From positions 2,604,001 to 2,668,000 of the forward strand of contig OX638134.1 in the NCBI GenBank assembly GCA_951804985.1: a DNA stretch of 64,000 nt. Direction: 5' to 3'. Below are positions 31,916 through 44,807 of the stretch, one piece after another. Origin of the DNA: Dryomyza anilis (Eukaryota > Arthropoda > Insecta > Diptera > Dryomyzidae). Positions within the stretch are counted from its first letter, which is position 1. Each line of letters starts with the position of its first letter. Below the pieces are notes generated by a model. It searched no databases and was not told where the DNA came from. It saw only the letters and a program-made list of their open reading frames with translations. The position numbers and the translations under genes were made by a program.

Positions 31916-33405
31916 ATTTTCAATTTTTTTTGTCATAGCTTTCACAGAACGTTAAAGGTGAAGTTTTGAAGCGCAGAGGTCAGTGCATCCAATGGGGGTT
32001 AAGTATATCGTAAATGTAGGATGATAAATTAACATATTGGCGGAGGGTTTTTGCACATAAGACACAAAAACGAATTTCGTGAGCAAAAAAGAAATATGTC
32101 GGAGCCTATAAAAGTATAGGAAGATGAAAAGGAAGAAAATGCAAATAAAAATTTATAAACAAAATGCAGGAAACATGTTAAAAACCTGAAATAAGTAGCA
32201 TGAAACGGGTACATAAAACAAAATCGCGCATAAGTCTGAACGCGTAATAAAAGCAGCCTCAATACGAGCTGTCAATGAAGCTTAAAGAGAAAATAAAAAA
32301 TAAAAGAAAAAATAAAAACAACAAAACAAAGTAGATGACAAAAAGGACGCGCGAAATGCTGTCAACTGCTGCCGCTTGTTCGCCTGCCTTAGTTTTTCTG
32401 TTGAGTGCTACGTATTTGAGAAGCACACATTTAAACAGAGTCACACATACATGTACTGAAATATAGACAGACGAACAGACAGACAGCCAGGAAGAAAGAC
32501 AGACAGATACAAGCGCATATTCAGCCAGACACAAGAGGTTCTTGCACTGCCGCCCGCCTGCCTGTCTACCCTCTGCCTGCCTTTTGCATTATTTATGTAT
32601 TTTTTCACCTACATTTATTTTATATACACGCAGACATTGAAAAGCACAAAAAGACGGCACAGCAGCAACATCGGATGAAGCAGCAGAAATGGCAGAAAAT
32701 AAGCTAAAAGTAATAAATGGCAGAGCAAAGACAGCAAGCGGCAAAACGAAGGCAGCATTTGCTAGTATAGGTGCGTAGGTGCCTATTATGTCTATGTGGG
32801 AGAGCACAAAAAATAAAAATAAATTTAGAAAACACAAAAAGCACAACAAACCTTAAAATATGTAGAAAAATAAAATATAAACAGAAAGGCGAAAAGCAGT
32901 AAATTGGCGAATATGCTGCAAAAAGCATGCGAGCGCAAAACATAAATATTAAATGAACGTAGTAGGAAAATGTTAAAAGGCAACTCATAAAATGAAAATA
33001 TAAATAATATAAAATAAAACGAGAAATGAAAATCCCCCAAAAATGCTATAAAAACCACTGAAACTTGATGCCTTAGAAGACGTACGAACGAATTTTAGCA
33101 ATTTTAGATGCTACGCAGTTATTGTGGTGCTGCGTTTACATTTATTTGATTGTTTCGGTGATGTGAGGCATATATTTTGGTTCTTAGTCGCTACTTTGTC
33201 ATTTTAGCATTTACGGATTTTACGCAGTATTTATGCTGTAGCAGCAGCACTAAGTATTTCAAGGACTCCAAATGACAGCGAACGTGTGCGGCTTAGGCGT
33301 CAAGCTGGTTGGCGACGCAAAAGGCTTAGTACAGGTTTTCGGCGGGTGCTTAGCAGTTATTCTAGATAAATTACTTTCATTAGATGATGTATATAAATAT
33401 TTTTA
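31916..33405. other. large single-copy island, A-rich on the plus strand
   Basis: About 1.5 kb of non-tandem DNA with many AAAATAAAA and GCAGCA words, and ACAGACAGAC/GACAGACAG tracts at 32,465-32,510. Minus-strand frames (32,029-33,058) are Phe/Leu/Ser-rich without recognised motifs. No gene is called. Confidence 0.45.
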
Positions 33406-34975
33406 CTAATGGAAAAATTTTAGAATTTTGTTGAAATTTTATTGAAAGATTTAACTTTTAGTAAACATTTTAATTTGAGTTAAAAATGGAAGTTTAAGTT
33501 AAAAATGGATTTTTTTTTTTTACTTAAAAAATTAGATTTTAGTTAAAAATTGAATTTTAAATTAAAAAATTGATTGATTTTAGTGATATTTTAAATTTTA
33601 AGTGAAAAATTGAATTTTTAGTGAAAAATTCAAATTTTAGTGAAAATTTAATTTATAGTGAAACATTGAATTAAATTTTTAGTAAAAAATTTAATTTTTA
33701 GTGAAAAATTGAATTTTTAGTGAAAAATTGAATTTTTAGTGAAAAATTGAATTTTTAGTGAAAAATTGAATTTTTAGTGAAAAATTGAATTTTTAGTGAA
33801 AAATTGAATTTTTAGTGAAAAATTGAATTTTTAGTGAAAAATTGAATTTTTAGTGAAAAATTGAATTTTTAGTGAAAAATTGAATTTTTAGTGAAAAATT
33901 GAATTTTTAGTGAAAAATTGAATTTTTAGTGAAAAATTGAATTTTTAGTGAAAAATTGAATTTTTAGTAAAAAATTGAATTTTTAGTGAAAAATTGAATT
34001 TTTAGTGAAAAATTGAATTTTTAATGAAAAATTGAGTTTTAGTGAAAAATTGAATTTTTAGTGAAAAATTGAATTTTAATTGAAAATTAAATTTTTAGTG
34101 AAAAATGTATTTATAGTGAAAAATTGAATTTTTAGTGAAAAATTGAATTTATAGTGAAAAATTGAATTTTTAGTGAAAAATTGAATTTTTAGTGAAAAAT
34201 TTAATTTTTAGTGAAAAATTAAATTTTTAGTGAAAAATTGAATTTTTAGTGAAAACTTGAATTTTTAGTAAAGAATTGAATTTTTAGTGAAAAATTGAAT
34301 TTTAATTGAAAATTAAATTTTTAGTGAAATATGTATTTGTAGTGAAAAATTTGAATTTTTAGTGAAAAATTGAATTTTATAGTGAAAAATTGAATTTTTA
34401 GTGAAAAATTGAATTTTTAGTGAAAATTTGAATTTTTAGTGAAAAATTGAATTTTTAGTGAAAAATTGAATATTTTGTGTAAAATTGAATATTTTGTGTA
34501 AAATTGAATTTTTAGTGAAAAATTGAATTTTTAGTGAAAAATTGAATTTTTAGTGAAAAATTGAATTTTTAGTGAAAAATTGAATTTTTAGTGAAAAATT
34601 GAATTTTTAGTGAAAAATTGAATTTATAGTTAAAAATTGAATTTTTAGTGAAAAATTGAATTTTTAGTGAAAAATTGAATTTTTATTGAAAAATTTTAAT
34701 TTTAGTGAAAAATTTAATTTTTAGTGAAAAATTGATTTTTTTTGTGAAAAATTGAATTTTTAGTGAAAAATTGAATTTTTTGTGAAAAATTGAATTTTTT
34801 TTGTGAAAAATTGAATTTTTAGTGAAAAATTGAATTTTTAGTGAAAAATTGAATTTTTAGTAAAACATTATATTTATAGTGAAAAATTAAATTTTTAGTG
34901 AAAAATTGAATTTTTAGTGAAAAATTGAATTTTTAGTTAAAAATTGAATTTTTAGTAAATAATTGAAGTTTTAGT
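33406..34975 (-). repeat. 19-bp satellite block 6 (inverted, highly homogeneous)
   Basis: TTGAATTTTTAGTGAAAAA repeats. Between about 33,705 and 33,965 more than a dozen successive units are identical, the sign of recent expansion, while edges are diverged. The phrase TTGAATTTTAATTGAAAATT plus GTGAAA[AT]ATGTATTT occurs at about 34,070 and 34,300, showing a higher-order duplication of about 230 bp. Confidence 0.97.
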
Positions 34976-35160
34976 AATTTTTATTTTAAAATAAATGTCT
35001 ACCAGACATCGGGCATATATATATATATTATATGTTTTGAATATGCAAAATATAAAACAAACACATATAAGCAATAATTTAGTAAGTTGTTGTTGCTTTT
35101 GTTATATTTGCATTGTTTTTTTTTTTTTTGGAATCTGCATCAAAAATAAAACAAAAATAA
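34976..35160. other. AT-rich spacer
   Basis: Includes a short (AT)n at 35,018-35,030. Nothing else is seen. Confidence 0.55.
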
Positions 35161-35760
35161 CGAAATAAAAAACAGTAGCAACAACAACGACGAAAATTAG
35201 CACAGATCTCGTGCTGCTGCTACAGTTGCTCTTCATACCGCTGTGCTCGACAACTTTGACTGTCGCGCATACGTGTCCTGCCTCCATAACGACGATGATG
35301 CCACCAACATCAACTCTCGAGCAGCAGCAGCAGAACAAGTGCTGTCAGCTGCAGTGCAGTTTTTGCTGCCACTCCCTCAACTACTGCGACTGTCGCAAAT
35401 TTTCTTATCTCGCTCTATGCAAAGTGAGCAGCACAGTTGCTGTCGTTTTTGTTGCTGTCACAGGCAGCCGCAGACATACAATATATGTAAAATATGAAAA
35501 ATCTGCGTCGCACACATAATTTTTAGCACATCTTAAAATTGCTGTGTGTTTTTCGGATTTTATTTTTTAAGTTTTTGCATAATTTAAAAACTTGAAAAAT
35601 GCGCGCGTAGTTTTTATTTTCATTAAAATGTAAAAAACTATTAATTGCATAACTTTTAGTTGGCAAAATGTTTGAGGCAAGCATGTCAGGCAGTGCTTAC
35701 AGCAAAGTTGTCGGCGACAAGGCCAAAAGGTCAAATATGACTGAAGGCAGAAATTAACAA
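35161..35760. other. GC-rich single-copy island with overlapping open frames
   Basis: At 35,190-35,500 the G+C content is clearly above its surroundings. Two plus-strand frames are open here: one reads ..LLLQLLFIPLCSTTLTVAHT (resembling a signal peptide, then Cys-rich), the other ..LDNFDCRAYVSCLHNDDDAT. Neither begins with ATG, and CAG/CTG trinucleotides account for much of the openness. GCAAAGTGAGC at 35,418-35,428 could be a donor. No gene is called. Confidence 0.35.
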
Positions 35761-36593
35761 TTTTTGAATTTTCAGATAAATTTGAAAAACGACAAAAAGT
35801 TTGTATATTAATTAAAAATATTTTAAATTACTATATTAAATTAAAAAACTGCAATTTTATTTGGGTTTTTAATTTGTGTTTGTAAATCGAAATTTAAGTT
35901 TTTTTTAATTTTTTCAGTCAACCTTTAAAAAGGCTGCATAAAATACGCATTAATTTAATGTCGCTGTTGTACTAGCTGATAATTTATTTATAAATTAATT
36001 AACAAAAACATAAAATACATTAATAAATAGACCACATTAAAGCAATGGCAAAAACTGTAAAACAAAAAAAATTAAAATAAAAAAACTGCAGCAAAGCCAT
36101 TCAAAAATACATGAAAAATATTTGTGAAATGCAGTTGGCAAAAAAAAAAACAAGCAGCATTAACTACTACATAGCGCAATAATAATTGCTTAATTTAAAA
36201 ATACACACTTTACGTTTAATTTATGCATTATTAACAAATTAACTCGCATTTTAATAATAAATGCCGCTGATTAAGCGCGTCAGACACATGCATTACTAAA
36301 ATAAACTGTTTGCTGTTTTATACGATAAAATTACAATAAAAATAAGTGAAAATAAAATAAACAATATTAAAATAATCGAGACGATTAATTAATTTTACTC
36401 TATTTGAGTATATTTTTTTTTATTTTGCAAAGTAACTATAGAAAGTTTTTAATGGTTTGACTTAAAAGAATTTTGTGATATATAAAAATTCTTTGATAAT
36501 TCGAAAGAATTTGACAATGAACAGTAGATATTAAACGGAAATACCTGAGAATATTTGTTCTAATTTTCATAATATGTTTGTTGTATTTAGACA
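35761..36593. other. AT-rich DNA, nothing recognised
   Basis: Non-tandem AT-rich sequence without coding or terminal-repeat signals. Confidence 0.55.
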
Positions 36594-36864
36594 ATATTCG
36601 TCGTTGTAAAGCTAAAAGTCACCAACTACATTTTCAAAATGCCAATTGTTCCTTTACAAAAACCTTTATAAATCTTTTAATGTTTGATCGGTGGGCTCAA
36701 TATATGTACCAAATGATAAGAAAATGTTAATCTATCAATTGGTATTTCAACTTTAAAAATGTAACAATTACTTTTTGAAATAATTACCAATAAAGTTTAA
36801 ATTAAAGATTTTCATAAAAATGTATTTGGTGACTTTTAGTTCTACAATATGTTATTTTACGATA
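36594..36864 (-). mobile_element. MITE family ATCGTCGTTGTAG, reversed copy
   Basis: The ends ATTCGTCGTTGTAAAGCT..AAAAGTCACCAACTACATTTT and AAAATGTATTTGGTGACTTT..TACGATAT match the 28,365 copy. The interior matches in the opposite orientation (AAAGATTTTCATAAAAATG, TTGATCGGTGGGCTCAAT). The right end has a small insertion. Confidence 0.8.
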
Positions 36865-36869
36865 TGTTA

Positions 36870-38565
36870 TTTTAATTCGACAATATTTTAACTATATTCC
36901 AGCGGTATGACAATATTTTTACCATATTTTGAACAATTTTTGATCATATTTTGACAATATTTTGACAATATGTTGACAATCTTTTGTTCATATTTTGACA
37001 ATATTTTAATCATATTTTAACAATATTTTGACAATATTTTTATCATTTTTGACAATAGTTTGACAATATTTTTACCATATTTTAACCATATTTTGATAAT
37101 ATTTTGACAATATTTTGACAATATTTTTGCAATATATTTTGTCACATTTTGACCATATTTTATCATATTTTGATCATATTTTGAGCATATTTTGAACATA
37201 TTTTACATTATTTTGGCTATAATTTGACCATATTTGGACAATATTTTGATCATATTTTGACCATATTTAAAACTTATTTTGCCCAAATTTTTACCAGTTT
37301 TTGACAATATTTTTACCATATGTTTATCATATTTTGACCATATTTTGACAATATTTTGATCATATTTCGGCAATGTTTCGCCAATATTTTGACCATATTT
37401 TGACCATATTTTGACAACATTTTGACAGTAGTTCGACATTATTTTAACCACATGTTTACCATGTTATTACCATTTTTTAAACATATTTTCACCATATTTT
37501 GGCCATATTTTGTTTTGGCCATATTTTGACAATATTTTGACATATATTTTGTCACTTTTTGACCATATTTTGACAATATTTTGATCATATTTCGGTAATA
37601 TTTTCATCATATTTTGAGCATATTTTAAACATATTTTACCATATTTTGGCTATAATTTGACCATTTTTGGACAATATTTTGATCATATTTCGGTGATATT
37701 TTCATCATATTTTGACCATATTTTTCCATATTTTGACCATATTTTAATCACATTTTGACCACATTTTGCCCAAATTTTGACCATATTTTGACAATATTTT
37801 GATCATATTTCGTGATTATTTTGACCATATTTTGACAAAATTTTGACATTAGTTCGACATTATTTTAACCACATTTTTACCATGTTATTACCATTTTTTA
37901 ATCATATTTTCACCATATTTTATTCAAATTTTGACTGTGGTTTGGCCATATTTTGACCATATTTTGACATTATTTTGATCATATTTCGGCAATGTTTCGC
38001 CAATATTTTGACCATATTTTGATCATATTTTGACAATATTTTGATCATATATTGACCCTATTTTAACCATAATTTGACCATATTTTGGCCAAATTCTTAC
38101 CATATTTTGACCAATTTTTATAATATTTTGACCATGCTTTGACCATATTTTGACCATATTTCGGCAATGTTTCGCCAATATTTTGACCATATTTTGACCA
38201 TATTTTGACAATATTTTGATCATATTTTGACAATATTTTGATCATATATTGACCATATTTTAACCATAATTTGACCATATTTTGGCCAAATTCTTACCAT
38301 ATTTTGACCAATTTTTATAATATTTTGACCATGCTTCGACCATATTTTGACCATATTTTTATCACTATTTTGATCATATTTCGACGATATTTTGGACATA
38401 TTTTGACAATATTTTGACCATATTTTGACAATATTTTGACAATATTTTGGACATATTTTAAAAATATTGTGACAATATTTGGCAATATTTTAATAATATT
38501 TTGACAATATTTCCATAATATTCTAACACTACTTTTACAATATTTTTATAATATTAAAAAAAAAA
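36870..38565. repeat. 11-bp tandem array, unit ACCATATTTTG
   Basis: About 150 degenerate copies of ACCATATTTTG with ACAATATTTTG and ATCATATTTTG as alternate units. Longer duplications are embedded: a segment around 38,042-38,216 is repeated 175 bp later, and TTTCGGCAATGTTTCGCCAA occurs at about 37,365, 37,984 and 38,159. The T-tracts recur near one helical turn. Confidence 0.95.
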
Positions 38566-38599
38566 TTAAAATATTTTGACAATTAAAAAAAAAATACTT

Positions 38600-39085
38600 G
38601 AATAAAAAGTTAAAATAAAAATTATATTTTTCACTAAAATTTCAATTTTATGACTAAAAATAAAATGTTTGACTAAAAAACAAAATTTTCACTAAAATTT
38701 CAATTTTATAACTAAAAATAAAATGTTTGACCAAAAATCCAAATTTTCACTAAACTCCAAATTTTCCCTTAAAATTAAATTTATTAAAAATTAAAATATT
38801 GACTATAAAATCAAAATTTTTACTAGAAATTCTATTTTCATTAAAAATGAAATTTTTCACTCAAAATGCAATTTATTACACACAATTCATGTTGTCACTC
38901 AAAATTCAAGTTGTCACTCAAAATTCAATTTTCATTCAAATTTTAATTATTAACTAAAATTTCAATTGTTTAACTAAAATTTTAAATTTTTTCCTAAAAT
39001 GTTTTTTTTTTTATACTTAAAAATTGAAATTGTTTTTTTTACCAAAAATTAAAATTTTTACTTAAAATACAAATAAAATGTCCAT
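38600..39085 (+). repeat. 19-bp satellite block 7 (diverged)
   Basis: Loosely periodic TTTTCACTAAAATTTCAATTTT and TTTTCACTCAAAATTCAA units in the forward orientation, directly after the 11-bp array. Both CACTA and CACTC variants are present. Confidence 0.75.
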
Positions 39086-39475
39086 TAAGTATTTCAAATT
39101 GAACGCAATATAAAAATTAAAAAATAAATTTATTTTTAATGAAATCTTTTATTATGTTAATTATATAAATTTTCGGTAACCATTTTTTTTTGTATAAATT
39201 TCAGATAAAATAAACTTGCACATTAACTGCGAATTTGGAACAAAAAAAAAAGAATTGAATATAAAGAATTCTTCATTAAAACGTAATAAAAACTCAGTAA
39301 CAGTTGAAAGTTTAAAAACTCATTTGAGAGGAAGCACAGAGTGACCCTAAACTCGTAGTATTTTCTATCGCGAAGACCTTCTACTACTCACAAAAGACAT
39401 AGCAAAGCAGGAATAACATCAAGTATAAAATTAAAAGAATAAAAATAAAAATAAAAGAAAACTGTAAAATAAAAT
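39086..39475. other. AT-rich DNA upstream of a leader-like island
   Basis: Nothing recognised. Confidence 0.5.
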
Positions 39476-40252
39476 GTGGTACGTGTGAAATGCGTTCAAT
39501 TCGCGCGCGCTCCGACTACGTTGTACGTTCTGCTGCTGCATTTGTTGGCACCAAATGTGCATGGAATAAATTTCAACCGGAAGTGTTCATTGCATTCTAC
39601 ATCAACTTCCGGCAAGTGTTGCTGTGAGCGCAGCAGCACAAAGAGTAAAGTTGCCAAAGAGTGCAAGAAGAGTGCGCACTGTTCATCTGTGGCAGCACAG
39701 CGTCGTCGTTGATGAGAGATAAAGACGAATTGACGAAAATCAAGACCAAGACGAAAAGCGAATGGCGTAGCGAAAACTGTGTAGGAAGTGAAGCTGTACA
39801 AAAAAAAAATAGCTGTTTAAAAGTTTAAAGTTTTTAAAATCGAATTAGGCGAAATTTTTGTATTTTTTTTTGTTGATATCACAAACAGTAGCCTAGAAAC
39901 ACGTTGTATGTGTGCGCGTTTTTTCTATAAATAATAAAACTAAAAACTAAAAAAAAGTCGAAAATAAAATAAGTGTAACAAAAAATATATAACGAAAATA
40001 GTAAAAAATAAAGTTTAGTGTTTTAGTGAAAAAATTAAGAAAAGTGTAAAATAAATAAAGTGAAATATAAAATTAAAAAGTGTAAAAAATATAAAAAAAT
40101 AATAATATAAAAATAAATTAAATATTGTGTTGAAAAAAGTGTACCATATTTTACAAGTGGGTGTCACGTTGGCATAAAGACAGTGATAACGCGTAAAAGT
40201 CGAGTAAAAAAGAAACATAGCAGACAGCAACCAAAGGAACACGTGACACGTG
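39476..40252 (+). promoter_or_regulatory. possible 5'-UTR exon ending at a GTGAGT donor
   Basis: A G+C-rich start (TTCAATTCGCGCGCGCTCC at 39,495-39,513) grades into purine/A-rich DNA with AAGTGTAAAA and AAAAAAGTGTACC words, as in many fly 5' leaders. CACGTGGTGAGTTC at 40,247-40,260 supplies a strong donor (GT at 40,253). No convincing long ATG frame precedes the donor, which fits a non-coding first exon. Transcript evidence is lacking, and this is inference. Confidence 0.3.
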
Positions 40253-40927
40253 GTGAGTTCTTGCAATGAATTTCAATTTGAATTACGTTTTAAATTTCAA
40301 TTTAATTAAACGTTTCTTTTTGTGCCTAGACATTTTTCAATTTTTTGTTTTGGTGGTATACATAAACTACTTAAATTTATTTTATATAATTTAAAGCTTA
40401 ACATATTTGAGTATCTATGCAAAATAACCAGAGAGAAATTATTAAGTTTTGCAATACATAAAATGCGAATTTTTGACTTAAAGTTACTCTTACGGCATGT
40501 ATTTTAAATCCAACTGTGTAGGATATATCAAGTAATATACCGATTTTCAATCAACCACATTTGAACATTATTAAAAATCTTCAAATCAGCTTTCAAAAAT
40601 AATATTACTATAATTTCTACAGATGATCACTTTCAGAGTTATTAGTAGGGACGAAAAATACGGACTAAAAATATAGAAAATGGAACTATGGATTATGAAC
40701 TAAAAAAAATAAGATATATATGTATCAAAACACCTAAACCCAGATACATTTTATGAATTTTTTACCAACTACCAAATTCATCATATGCACGAAAACGCAA
40801 ATTGTTGCGTTGCATTCATACGCATTTTTCAACAAATACATTAAATTGAAAACACATTAAACATAAAGCACATTAAATTTCGTATTTTTAATATTTTTTA
40901 TATATATATCTAAAAGTAAGCTTATTT
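40253..40927. other. AT-rich DNA, nothing recognised
   Basis: If the upstream leader exon is real, this would be intron. Confidence 0.5.
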
Positions 40928-42397
40928 AGTAGGAGGGTAGCCTAGGGTAAAGTGGGACACGTTTTGAATTTCTTCCAAAAAAATGCATTTGAACAATTTT
41001 TTAAATTCTTTTGAAGCGTCTATTCCATAGAATGATTCATGATCTAAATTTTTGCATTAACAGAATACAATTTATAGGAATTTTAATTTATTTTTGAGCG
41101 ACTTTTCAAAAGGGCTCAATTTGGGACTTGTTCAAATATCTTGGGGTAAAGTGGGAAATTTCGAAATTTTACCAACATTTTCTTTTTCGTGTTTTGTCAT
41201 TTTCATAACAAAGTCAAATATATTAAGGACAAAAAACATTACAATAATGTAATAAAAATGGAATAGTAATGCAAAAAAAAAATAAGAAGAAAAAAGTTTC
41301 AATTCATAAACATCTCGTAGATATATTAACAAAAAAAAAAAAATGATTCATTTACTCCTATTTAGAATATTCTGAGTGGGAATAGATACAAATTTAGTTG
41401 CTGGTCGTCAAAATCGCAAATTTCAAGCAAACATGCCATATGCTGGTATGGCAGTTCACAAAATTGTTAAAATTTAAATTCTTCGGAATTAAATTCAATC
41501 AAATTGTGCAAAATTCTTCTTTTTCTGCAGAATAGCTGCAGAATATTCAACGATGTATTCTTTTTGTTCCCGTGAAAGGTTCGTTTCTTGGCTTTCTTCT
41601 GTAATTTTGATTTTATTTAAAGTGAAGACAAAATGTTGCATTTTATTGATTTATGGTCAACATTGAAGTTTTTTCTTAATTATACCAGTTAAATAATTCA
41701 TATAACATTTATTAACATTACATTAAACATTGCTTAAATTACGTTTCCCACTTTACCCCAGAAAATGTTTTCTACTTTACGCCAATGTCACAAATTGAAC
41801 ATAACATTTAAACAAATTAAAAGTTATTTGAAAAACTCGTTTGTAATTCTTGGCTTTCTTCGGTAATTGAGATTCTATTTTAAATGAAGTCCAAATGTAG
41901 ATTTTCATTGATTTATGATCATGATTAAACCTTTTCTTGCCTAAAACAGTTTAATAATTCATATAACATTATGTTTTCACTAAAATTATATTAAACATTA
42001 CTTAAAGCACGTTTCCCACTTTACCCAGGAAAATTTTCCCACTTTACCCCAATGTCACAATTTGAATATAACTTAGCACCATTTAAACAATTTTAAATTA
42101 TTTGCAAAACCCGTTTGTATTTGAAAAGATGTAAAATATGCGATCATTTTAAACAATGCGTCTTTATTAAAAACGATTATATTATCATTTTATAGAAAAC
42201 ACCTACACTCTAAAAAGTTTTGTAAAACATTTTTTTTTCACTGTGTCTCGATATGCAATAAACAGGTATACACCATGGATGAAAAAGTTGATATTAAGAA
42301 GCATTTGACAATTGTTTTTATATTTCTAAGTGCAAAAATCATTAATTGCAATTTCCCATATTAGCCCATGTCTCAATTTACCCCATGCTCCCTACTA
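40928..42397. mobile_element. GGGTAAAGTGGGACA-ended transposon, copy 1
   Basis: The left end TAGCCTAGGGTAAAGTGGGA and inverted right end (reverse complement AGCATGGGGTAAATTGAGAC) are imperfect TIRs. The same GGGGTAAAGTGGGAAA motif recurs inside in both orientations (for example near 41,142, 41,745 and 42,010). A second copy is at 51,793-53,046. There is no transposase frame, so it is a non-autonomous family that I cannot assign to a superfamily. Confidence 0.75.
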
Positions 42398-42405
42398 TTT
42401 TCTAC

Positions 42406-42660
42406 ATATCGTCGGTGATACTGCAAAACCGCCTAATTGCAATTGAAAATTACGCCTAATTTTGTGTTATAATCGGATTTTTATTGATATGTTGATCGGA
42501 TAAATTTGATATGTTGATCGGGTAAATTTGATATACTTAATTTTGTATGAAGTAAGTGCAGAATTAGGACTGAACATAGTTTTGTTTCTTCTGTAAAATT
42601 CATTTTGTAAGAGGTATTCGACAATGTATATAGGCGGTTTTGCAGTATCATTGACGATAT
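42406..42660. mobile_element. MITE with ATATCGTCGGTGATACTGC ends
   Basis: The left end (42,406-42,435) and right end (42,631-42,660) are inverted copies of about 30 bp with one or two mismatches, containing GATACTGCAAAACCGCCTA. The 255-bp element starts 8 bp after the preceding transposon's right end. Its outermost ATATCGTC is shared with the ATCGTCGTTGTAG MITEs, so they may be related. Confidence 0.88.
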
Positions 42661-44660
42661 ATAACATGTGTCGTATGTCTTGCTGTTTAGAAGTTATGAA
42701 TGTATTCAGAATCGACGTTACATTATATGGAAGTAGATTTAAAGTTTTCTGACATTGTTGAAAAAGTATGCTATTCTGATTAGCTTTTTTAACGGTAATG
42801 CAGATTCTAAGTCATTTTTCTTGATTGAAAATGGTAATTTGTAAAATGTATAGCAGTTTTTAATTCGAATATATTTCGGATATGCCTGATTTTGGTAAGA
42901 AACGAAGCGTATTTTAAATCTTTGAAAAATTTGTACTTAACCCCTTTTTACACAAAACTTTCAATTGAAATATGTCACTCATGCGATCGTTTATCAAAAA
43001 TTTCATAAAATGCTCAGTGAATCTTATTATTGTGTACAGCTCTTTCAGTTGTAAACAGCATTTTTTAATTTATTTTTTTTAATAAATTTTTATATTTTTT
43101 ATAAATTGTAACTTTTATAAAAAAAAACACACTTATAGCAAGCAGCATTAAGATTATCAAGCAACATAAATAACGTCAAATAATTGCCAATTCAGCGCCA
43201 ACCATTTAGCGCATAAAGATTACAAAACAGAGTGCACCTAGGCGCAAAAAGCAAAAATGTGTTGCCTACATTTAGGCGCATTTCAATATTTTTTAACAAA
43301 TTACCTTTGTAAGTATTTTTTATATTTTTCGCTGTTTTCGCTGCCTTTGTGTGCGCGCTTATTTGATTTAAGCATAATTTAATGCTTACCAAACACGAAT
43401 AAATGTGCTAAACGCCATTAAAACGTTGCATAGCCTGAGGCGTTCACACATTAAATATGATTTAATGCGCTTCATTAAAGCCTTAAAACACATACACATG
43501 AAGGCAGCATAATAAACTGGGATTTTTTCACTGCTGTTTGCTAATTTGACACCAACACCCGCAGGGCATGCGCCGGAGGAATTTGAGATGGAAAGAAAAA
43601 AAAAAAACAGAGAAAGATTAAAAATATATACAAAATTTTGCGGCACACAGTCTGGGTTAATGTCCAGTTAAGCCATTAAAAAGACCAGCAAACTTTCGCT
43701 TGTTGTCATCCTTGTCAGGAGCGCGCGCGTCCTGTGACAAATGGCAGCAGCTGTTTTTTTGCTGTTGTTTAAAAACCAACTCCCAAAAGCATTAACTGCT
43801 CTTGCTGCTTTTTGAGTGCTTGTTGTTTTTGTTGTTGCAAAATTTATGCTGATTTAGAAAATTAAGCAGCCTTTTAGGGCACTCAATTTGGACGTCTAAG
43901 TGGCGCGCAGCAGCCACGACCTTGGGTTTAACCTCTGTCGCAGGACACATACAACAACAGCAGCAGGAGTAGCAGCTGCTTCATGTTGGCGAAAATTTTA
44001 ATTTGTTTTTAATTAGTTTTTTATATTTTTTATTTTTAATTTTTTGCTTTTTTCAAAAATTTGAAAATTTTGCACAAAATTTTAACAACTTTGCTAATGA
44101 AGTAATTTTGTGTGCGCCCCAATGAGCATATGCTTGAAAAGGGTTTGAATCTCGGCACTTCAAGGACACTCGAGGACACTCTAGACTACGACCTGCACCA
44201 ATCTACACACACACATCAACAACAGCGCCGCAAAAACGTGAGTCCAACGTTGCATGAAATGCCAGCAAATAAATAATTTTCGCCGGCAAATTTCTTCATC
44301 TTCAAAAAATGTCAGAGTCCTGCGCACGTGTGTGCGCTGAAAGGATAAACGTAAAGCTTTTGTGAATGCTGCTGTGTGAAGGTTGCCGGTGGGACGTAGT
44401 ATCCTTTCAGTCGAAGTTCATGTTTGTCTGGGCGTAGTTTGGCTTGTTTTTTATTTGTTTTTATTATTTCTACTTGTTTTATTCTGATTGTTATTGTTGT
44501 GCTCATTGTTCTCATTGCTTGGCTGCATGTCGCAGGAATACTAAGTAATAAATAAAGCATTTTCGTCGACATCGACACAAGGGCTTGAAATACGCTTCGT
44601 TGGGCATAGTATTAACGGCTACAAGTTGTTTGTTTAATTTTATTATTTGTTTATTTTTTA
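42661..44660. other. AT-rich DNA then a large single-copy island (about 43,130-44,640)
   Basis: After 470 bp of featureless AT-rich DNA comes a G+C-richer region with GGCGC, GCAGCAGC and TTGTTGTT words (43,660-43,990) and short CA-rich tracts (44,205-44,220). Frames on the minus strand (43,192-43,646; 44,312-44,578) have no recognised motif. No gene is called. Confidence 0.45.
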
Positions 44661-44807
44661 TTACTATATTTCACTATTGTGTTTAAGTTTGAAGGTTATG
44701 TTTTTATTTTATTCGTTGCTATTATTTTTATTGTATTTTTTTTATTGAAATTTTTAAGTGTATTTTTCTTTGTTTTTCTACGATTATTCTTTTTTATGTA
44801 TTTCAAT

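Noticed and set aside
35211..35519. Signal-peptide-like Cys-rich secreted protein (..LLLQLLFIPLC..)
   Set aside because: The frame has no ATG at its start, and the hydrophobic stretch comes from CTG/TTG repeats. A second overlapping frame is equally open.
36870..38565. CRISPR-like or regularly spaced array
   Set aside because: Units are contiguous 11-bp repeats without unique spacers, and the genome is clearly eukaryotic.
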